A stretch of DNA of 35,106 nt from an uncultured Oscillospiraceae bacterium (GTDB taxonomy: Bacteria; Bacillota; Clostridia; Oscillospirales; Ruminococcaceae). The notes beneath the pieces were generated by a model, which searched no databases, was not told the DNA's origin, and saw only the letters and a list, made by a program, of their open reading frames with translations. How positions within the stretch are numbered: the first letter of the stretch is position 1; every line of letters starts with the position of its first letter. Below are positions 30,214 to 35,106 of the stretch, in pieces. The position numbers were made by a program, and so were the translations under genes. The DNA is taken from assembly GCA_900548355.1 (NCBI GenBank), contig URKR01000020.1, forward strand, positions 1 through 35,106, written 5' to 3'.

Positions 30214-30687
30214 TTACAGCTGGGCGCCGCAGTGGTTGCAGAACAGCGCGTCAATATCCACCTTGGCACTGCAGACCGGGCAGGTCTTGGTGGGGCGGCC
30301 GGCGAATTCGTCCTCCTCCTCGGTTTCTTCCTCGGGGGCGGCAGCTTCGGCGGTTTCCACCACGTCGGCGGTGTCGGCGGCGGTCTTTGCCGCTTCATCG
30401 GCTTCAGCCGGGGTCATCCGGGCTTTGATCGCCTCAATGCGGGCGTGGATTTCCTCAATATTTTCAAGGTACTTATCCAAAAGCGGCTGATTTTCCTCGC
30501 CCGATTTATGCAGGCTGTACACCAGCGCGCCAAGCTGACGCTCCGCCTTGGAAAGCTGGGTCTGCTCATTGATGAGGTCGAGCTGGTTCTTGCCTTTGTC
30601 GGCCAGGTCAACGGCGGTCTTTTTGGCCATTTCTACAAACTGGAGGCTCTGCTCCTTGATCTTATCCATATCCAATTCAAACGTCAT
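30214..30687 (-). CDS. Coiled-coil protein with C-terminal zinc ribbon
   Basis: A 157-residue protein. Residues 1-95 are helical and coiled-coil, then comes a very acidic Glu/Ala stretch (about 98-130), then a zinc ribbon CPVC...CNHC at the end. No signal peptide. ATG at 30687 has GAGGTG upstream. It has its own promoter and lies just before the mazG promoter. Function unknown; such proteins are common in Clostridia and may be scaffolds. Confidence 0.85.
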   Translation of the reverse strand: MTFELDMDKIKEQSLQFVEMAKKTAVDLADKGKNQLDLINEQTQLSKAERQLGALVYSLHKSGEENQPLLDKYLENIEEIHARIEAIKARMTPAEADEAAKTAADTADVVETAEAAAPEEETEEEDEFAGRPTKTCPVCSAKVDIDALFCNHCGAQL

Positions 30688-30760
30688 GGAAAACACCTCT
30701 TCTGTAAAGATAGTATCGCGCACCGGGTGCGCCACCGGGGAAAAGGATCGTGCTACCAGC

Positions 30761-30789
30761 ATTATAGCCGATCAGACCGGTTTTTTCAA
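30761..30789 (-). promoter_or_regulatory. Sigma-A promoter of the zinc-ribbon gene
   Basis: On the minus strand: -35 TTGAAA, 17-base spacer, -10 TATAAT. Confidence 0.82.
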
Positions 30790-30841
30790 TCTGGTTCAAG
30801 AAAGATTTGTTACCTTTTCATGAACTTTTTGCGCCGGCCGC

Positions 30842-31795
30842 TCATTCCTGAGAATTGTTCGCATCTTTTGGGCCGATAAATTCCCGCAGCATGCTGTCGG
30901 CCGGGACCACCGCGCCGGGCAGCGGCACGAAATCGGCAAACCGGGCGCAGAGCTCCCGCAGGCGGGCGGCGTGGGCGGTGGCGTGCATCTGCTGGGTGTA
31001 ATGTTCCCACAGGCAGACTTCATAGCTGAAGGAGGTATCCAGCACAAGGTCGGCGCGGGATTTGAAGGCCTTGATGTATTTATCCTCTGATTCGCAGACA
31101 TGCGGCCAGAGACGAAGGGTGAAATCGGCGTCATGGCCGCGGAACAGAAAGTCCCGGGTCAGGCGGCGGGCCAGCCGGATATCCCGGGTGGCCAGGCGGC
31201 GCGCGCCGGTGGGGCCGGCGTATTCTTCCCGCAGGCCGGCGTACAGGTGCAGCGCGGTGCCGTCAGGCAGTTCATCCACCGCAAGGGCGGGGTTGAAGGC
31301 GTGCAGGCCCTCGACAATCGCGATGCCGCCGCGCGCGTCGATGCGGTGGGTTTCGCCGGTAGGTCTCTGCTGCAAAAAGCTGAACACCGGCGCGTCGCAG
31401 ACGCCGGTTTCGGCCAGAGAGCGCAGGCAGCCGCGCAGAACCGGCAGGTCCAGCGCTTCCACACATTCATAGTCGTCCGAACCGTCGGGCTGTTTGGGGT
31501 AGCGGCCTTCGCCGACAAAGAAATCGTCAAGGCTCATCACAGCGCTGCGCACGCCGGCGGCCGCGATGCGGTCGGCCAGCTTGTGGGCGGTGGTGGTTTT
31601 GCCGGCAGCCGAAGGCCCGGTGAGCATGATGATCTGCACCCCGGCTTCCAGCGCTTTCTGCGCCACGGCGTCAAGGCGATCATGGTAGCGCTGTTCACAG
31701 GTTTCGACAAAGGCGGCGGGGTCACGCGCGGCCAGCGCGATGAGCTCGCACCCGACCAGGCGCTTGGGGGGCGGGGTTTTACCGATGCGTTTCAT
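30842..31795 (-). CDS. Uridine kinase-like P-loop nucleoside kinase
   Basis: A 317-residue P-loop kinase of the uridine kinase/phosphoribulokinase family. Walker A GPSAAGKTTT starts at 60; SLDDFF and IVEGLHAFNP are the substrate and Walker B regions. Related Firmicute proteins often carry an N-terminal TGS/ThrRS-like region; here only about 50 residues precede the P-loop. The ATG at 31795 lies inside the end of hemZ (17-base overlap), so it is likely coupled to it. Whether it phosphorylates uridine is unproven. Confidence 0.85.
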   Translation of the reverse strand: MKRIGKTPPPKRLVGCELIALAARDPAAFVETCEQRYHDRLDAVAQKALEAGVQIIMLTGPSAAGKTTTAHKLADRIAAAGVRSAVMSLDDFFVGEGRYPKQPDGSDDYECVEALDLPVLRGCLRSLAETGVCDAPVFSFLQQRPTGETHRIDARGGIAIVEGLHAFNPALAVDELPDGTALHLYAGLREEYAGPTGARRLATRDIRLARRLTRDFLFRGHDADFTLRLWPHVCESEDKYIKAFKSRADLVLDTSFSYEVCLWEHYTQQMHATAHAARLRELCARFADFVPLPGAVVPADSMLREFIGPKDANNSQE

Positions 31796-33239
31796 AAAAC
31801 TGCTGCACTCCTTCCTTGCGGGCGAGTACGGTGGAAAAACGGTCGATGTACTCGGTCGGATATTTGAAGTTGAAGATGCGCTCGATCTTGCCGTGGCGGC
31901 GCCCGGGTTCCACCAGCTTGGTGGAACCGCCGGCCCCGGCCGAAAGGATCGAGTGGACTTCCTCCATAATATAGATATTATACAGGCATTCCTTGCCGGG
32001 TTTGCACCAGCCGATGTTTTCGAGGTTTTGCAGCGTGCCTTTCTGGCGGTAGAGATAGTACGGCACATAGCCGGCTTTTTCAAGCAGGGCGCTCTGTTCG
32101 AGCATCGCGGCGACATCATCGTACTCGGCCGCGCGGTGCTCGACGACAAGGTTCGACGCCCGCTTGAGAGTCAGGGTGTGCACCGTGATATTCTCGGGCT
32201 CAAGGGCGATTGCGGTTTCGAGCGAATGGCGGAAGCCTTCGACGGTATCGCCGGGCAGGCCGGCGATGAGGTCCATGTTGATGTTGTCATGGCCGACGGC
32301 GCGGGCGGTGCGGTAACAGTCGAGAATATCCTGCGCCGAGTGTTTGCGGCCGATGTTGCGCAGCACTTCGTCCGAGAAGGTCTGCGGGTTGATCGAGATG
32401 CGGGTGGCGCCGTACTCTTTCAGGATGCGCAGTTTTTCTTCGTCGGTGCAGTCGGGGCGGCCGGCCTCGACGGTGTACTCCTGCAAAGTTTCGAGCGGGA
32501 AGGTGCGGCGGATATGCTCCATGAGCCGGCGCAGCTGCACGGCGTTGAGGCTTGTGGGCGTGCCGCCGCCGATATAGAAGGTCTTGATGGAAAGGCCGCA
32601 GGCGTCGGCCACTTCGCGGGTGGCGGTAAGCTCCCGGCACAGGCAGGCGACATAGGGTTCGATCTGGGCGCGGGTGGCCTTGTCCCCCACCGTGCGGGAG
32701 ACAAAGCTGCAATAACTGCACCGCGACGGGCAGAACGGGATGCCGGCGTAGACGCTGCAGTCCATCGGCTGCGCGGCGGCCAGGATCGGGGCCTGGCGGT
32801 CGGCGATGGATTTGGCCGTTGCGAAGCGCTGCGGCGTGCAGTCGTAGGTTTGCAGGAACCGGGCTTCGATCTCCGCCTCCGAGGCGCCTTCGGCCCGCAT
32901 ATCGTGGATGATCCGCACCGGGCGCACGCCGGTCATCATGCCCCAGGGCGGGCGGACGCCGGTTTCGGTGCAGAGCAGGCCGTAGAGCAGTTTGCAGAGC
33001 GCAAGTTCGCGGTCCTTGCGCGGGGTATCGCGGTCGATTGAGGCCATGCGCCAGCGCAGCACCCCGCCGCGGCGCAGGTAGACGATCTGGGCAAGGTTGT
33101 GGTCCACCGCCGCGACGACATCGGCGGACGGTTCCTCCAGCGGGAAATCGGCCCCGGCCAGGCTTGCGCCGGGGAAGAAGATGCGGGCGACATGCTCGGC
33201 CTCATAACCGGCGGCCGCGCCGCGCAACAGGATCTGCAT
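31779..33239 (-). CDS. hemZ: HemZ-type radical SAM coproporphyrinogen dehydrogenase-like protein
   Basis: A 486-residue radical SAM protein of the HemN/HemZ family. The cluster cysteines are C170-x3-C174-x2-C177 (CPSRCSYC). FYIGGGTPTSL and NMDLIAGLPGDT are the HemN-type SAM-binding motifs. The long N-terminal region (1-160) is typical of HemZ. B. subtilis HemZ was linked to anaerobic haem synthesis, but no other haem gene is near, so its substrate here may differ. ATG at 33239 has AAGGGGG upstream. Confidence 0.92.
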   Translation of the reverse strand: MQILLRGAAAGYEAEHVARIFFPGASLAGADFPLEEPSADVVAAVDHNLAQIVYLRRGGVLRWRMASIDRDTPRKDRELALCKLLYGLLCTETGVRPPWGMMTGVRPVRIIHDMRAEGASEAEIEARFLQTYDCTPQRFATAKSIADRQAPILAAAQPMDCSVYAGIPFCPSRCSYCSFVSRTVGDKATRAQIEPYVACLCRELTATREVADACGLSIKTFYIGGGTPTSLNAVQLRRLMEHIRRTFPLETLQEYTVEAGRPDCTDEEKLRILKEYGATRISINPQTFSDEVLRNIGRKHSAQDILDCYRTARAVGHDNINMDLIAGLPGDTVEGFRHSLETAIALEPENITVHTLTLKRASNLVVEHRAAEYDDVAAMLEQSALLEKAGYVPYYLYRQKGTLQNLENIGWCKPGKECLYNIYIMEEVHSILSAGAGGSTKLVEPGRRHGKIERIFNFKYPTEYIDRFSTVLARKEGVQQFYETHR

Positions 33240-33251
33240 GCAAACGCCCCC

Positions 33252-33851
33252 TTACAGCCCACCCAGCAGGTAGGGGTTCGAACGGCGCTCCTGCCCGAGG
33301 GTGGTGGCTTCACCGTGGCCGGGCAGCACGATGGTGGAATCCGGCAGCGGCAGATTGGCGACAAGCGACAGGCTGCGCCGCATGGCGGCCGGGTCTCCGC
33401 CGGCCAGGTCGATCCGGCCGCAGCTGCCGGCAAACAGCGTATCGCCGCTGAAAAGCCGCCCTTCACAGGCGATGACGACGCTGCCGGCGCTGTGGCCCGG
33501 CGTGCGCCAGATGCGAAAACGCAGCTCATCCACCGCAAGCTCACCCGAAGCAGGCCAGGCTTCGTCCAGGTCGGCCGGGGTCAGCGGGTGCAGCTGGGTG
33601 CCGAGCGCATCGGCCGCATCGCCGCAAACCTTTGCGCCGGCGGCCCGCAGCGCCCGAACGGCGCCGACATGGTCATAGTGGCCGTGGGTCAGAAAGACAT
33701 GGGTGATCGTGGCGCCATGCTCGGCCGCAGCGCTTTTGTATTCGGCCGGGTCGGCGGTGGGGTCGATGGCGACGGCGTGGCCGGCGGCGGTCACCAGCAG
33801 GAAGGTGTTGGTGCACAGCGGCCAGGGGCCGGCGATCGGGATCAGTTTCAT
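33252..33851 (-). CDS. Metallo-beta-lactamase fold hydrolase (glyoxalase II-like)
   Basis: A 199-residue cytoplasmic protein. The metal motif THGHYDH is at 55-61, then a His in RTPGHSAG, an Asp in FSGDTLF, and a final His in LPGHGEAT: the full two-metal set. This is the short glyoxalase II-like form common in Firmicutes; the substrate is probably a thioester, but this is not proven. ATG at 33851 follows GGAGG. It lies 12 bases before hemZ, in the same unit with dtd. Confidence 0.9.
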   Translation of the reverse strand: MKLIPIAGPWPLCTNTFLLVTAAGHAVAIDPTADPAEYKSAAAEHGATITHVFLTHGHYDHVGAVRALRAAGAKVCGDAADALGTQLHPLTPADLDEAWPASGELAVDELRFRIWRTPGHSAGSVVIACEGRLFSGDTLFAGSCGRIDLAGGDPAAMRRSLSLVANLPLPDSTIVLPGHGEATTLGQERRSNPYLLGGL

Positions 33852-33869
33852 GGTTTACCTCCATCAGGG

Positions 33870-34328
33870 TCAGTGGCGGGCCCATTCGTCGGTATCGATG
33901 ACGATGGTGACGGGGCCGTCGTTGGTCAGGCTCAACTGCATATCGGCGCCAAACTCCCCATGCTGCACGCCGGCGAGGCCCTGCCCCCCGAGCGCCTGCA
34001 GAAAATTTTCATAGAGAGTTTCGGCGGCTTCGCCTTTGGCCGCGCGGATAAAGCTCGGCCGGTTGCCGCGGGATGTATCGCCGTAGAGCGTAAAGTTTGA
34101 AACGACAAGCGCTTCGTACCCGCGGTCAGCCGCGCTGAGGTTGAGTTTGCCCGCGTCGTCATCAAAAATGCGCAGGTTCGCGCATTTGGCGGCGAGCTTT
34201 GGCACGATCGCGCCGTCCTCGCCGTCCTTGACGCCGAGCAGGATGACAAGGCCCGGCCCGATGGCGCGCGGCGCGCCGCCGTTGACAACGACCGAGGCCG
34301 AGGATACACGTTGGATAACTGCACGCAT
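33870..34328 (-). CDS. dtd: D-aminoacyl-tRNA deacylase
   Basis: A 152-residue dimeric enzyme that removes D-amino acids, and glycine wrongly put on tRNA-Ala. The active-site blocks are VSNFTLYGDTSRGNRPSF (usually SQFTLYG) and NDGPVT, both near their normal places. ATG at 34328 follows AAAGGA. It lies 18 bases before the MBL hydrolase gene; in many Firmicutes dtd sits by relA, which is not seen here. Confidence 0.96.
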   Translation of the reverse strand: MRAVIQRVSSASVVVNGGAPRAIGPGLVILLGVKDGEDGAIVPKLAAKCANLRIFDDDAGKLNLSAADRGYEALVVSNFTLYGDTSRGNRPSFIRAAKGEAAETLYENFLQALGGQGLAGVQHGEFGADMQLSLTNDGPVTIVIDTDEWARH

Positions 34329-34369
34329 AGGGAAAAAATCCTTTCGAATACATTCTGGGTGGGCCGCCC

Positions 34370-35106
34370 TTACGTCACCGGCACCATGAAATAACAGGAA
34401 TCGACCACAAAGAAAGCAAGGCTTTCCTCGCCGGCAAAGATCTGCTGCCAGCTTTCCCAGACGCCGCCGTCGGTCGTGACATAGACGGCGTCCGTCTCAT
34501 ACTGCCCGGCCTGCAAAGCCGCGGCGGTATCGGCCCGGCTTTGGGCTGCGGCGTTGTGCTGGCCGGAGACCGCGATATCCAGGTTGGTCGCCAGCCCCTG
34601 CTTGCCGGCCAAAATTGCGAGGGTGCGCAGGCGGTCGTCCCGCACATCGCCGGCCGCCAGCAATTTGGTGTGGCCGACGCCGAGGGCTGCGGTTTCCTCG
34701 GCGTTCGCAACCGTCTCGGTGATCGGGGTTTCGGGGCTGAATTTGGCCCGCTTTTCGGCCGCAACGGCCGAGAGGTCCCACCCCTGCACGCCGAGCACGA
34801 GGGCCAGCGCGGCGCAGAACGCCGCCGTTTTGCCGGCCGGCCGCAGCGGCAGGGCCGCCAGCGCGGCGCGCAGCGTATAGATGGCCCAGGTCAGCATCAT
34901 GGCGGCGACGAGGTAGAACATCCGCCCGCTTGAGCGGAAGATGCCGCAGAGCGAAAGCAGCGGCCCGGGCAGCGGGATTGTGAAGGAAGCGCTGCTATAA
35001 CTGACCGTGTTGCTGAGCGCGAACAGCGTCAGCAGCACGCAGGCCGCAAAAGCCGGGGCGTTGCGCCGCCGCCAGGCCGCGACGGCCGGCCGCCGGCGCA
35101 CGGCCG
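34370..35106 (-). CDS. C-terminal part of a large polytopic membrane protein (DUF6311-like), cut by the window edge
   Basis: The frame is open to the right edge, so the N-terminus lies outside. The visible about 245 residues hold three or four helices (ACVLLTLFALSNTV; FYLVAAMMLTWAIYTL; AAFCAALALVLGV), the block GIFRSSGRMFY, then a soluble tail of about 120 residues. This resembles the end of DUF6311 proteins, thought to be GT-C-like. Its tail is similar in layout, but not clearly in sequence, to that of the protein at 22409-24418. Confidence 0.7.
   Translation of the reverse strand, partial: AVRRRPAVAAWRRRNAPAFAACVLLTLFALSNTVSYSSASFTIPLPGPLLSLCGIFRSSGRMFYLVAAMMLTWAIYTLRAALAALPLRPAGKTAAFCAALALVLGVQGWDLSAVAAEKRAKFSPETPITETVANAEETAALGVGHTKLLAAGDVRDDRLRTLAILAGKQGLATNLDIAVSGQHNAAAQSRADTAAALQAGQYETDAVYVTTDGGVWESWQQIFAGEESLAFFVVDSCYFMVPVT

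Noticed and set aside
1..35106. tRNA, rRNA, CRISPR array, prophage or transposase genes
   Set aside because: None seen by reading: no regularly spaced direct repeats, no cloverleaf-type T-loop sequence that I could recognise, and no integrase or transposase motif in any reading frame.

Overview
The window is GC-rich, tightly packed chromosomal DNA from a Firmicute, most likely a clostridial gut lineage (Oscillospiraceae/Ruminococcaceae type). The reasons are a mazG-hup-rqcP-yabP-yabQ-divIC-S1 cluster typical of spore-forming Firmicutes, class II GalT, HemZ, strong AGGAGG ribosome sites, several GTG/TTG starts, and sigma-A promoters of TTGACA/TATAAT type. I see no rRNA, tRNA, CRISPR array, transposase or phage gene. 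The lineage call is an inference from gene content and composition.

Layout. (1) 1-3609, plus strand: a partial M56 sensor-type metallopeptidase carrying two LytM/M23 domains, a secreted coiled-coil M23 peptidase, and an Lrp/AsnC regulator. (2) 3655-10629, minus strand: rpsF-ssb-rpsR, galT, a sugar-phosphate nucleotidyltransferase behind a RING-like zinc/membrane protein, and a membrane-anchored glycerophosphodiesterase. (3) prfB on plus (10780-11901), without the usual programmed frameshift. (4) 12021-21142, minus strand: a nucleoside uptake and salvage locus of deoD, cdd, two paralogous BMP lipoproteins, a double ABC ATPase, two permeases and a pyrimidine-nucleoside phosphorylase. (5) 21442-24418, plus strand: a PflX-like radical SAM protein and a large polytopic membrane protein. 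(6) 24656-30687, minus strand: a THUMP methyltransferase with a NYN-LOTUS protein, then the sporulation/division cluster and a zinc-ribbon protein. (7) 30842-35106, minus strand: a uridine-kinase-like protein, HemZ, an MBL hydrolase, D-aminoacyl-tRNA deacylase, and the end of a second polytopic membrane protein.

How they work together. The nucleoside locus is the most coherent pathway: a lipoprotein-dependent ABC importer brings nucleosides in, and DeoD, Cdd and the pyrimidine phosphorylase break them down to bases and (deoxy)ribose-1-phosphate. The yab cluster couples sporulation coat and cortex genes (yabP, yabQ) to division (divIC) and ribosome rescue (rqcP), and a sigma-E-like promoter can be read upstream of yabP.

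Most of the window is core genome. I do not see a clear new defence or mobile system. The items most worth following up are the M56-M23-M23 fusion with one defective M23 site, the second BMP lipoprotein with a changed ligand motif, a family of AT-ended inverted repeats scattered between genes, a nested double palindrome at 24431-24579, and the RING-like membrane protein.
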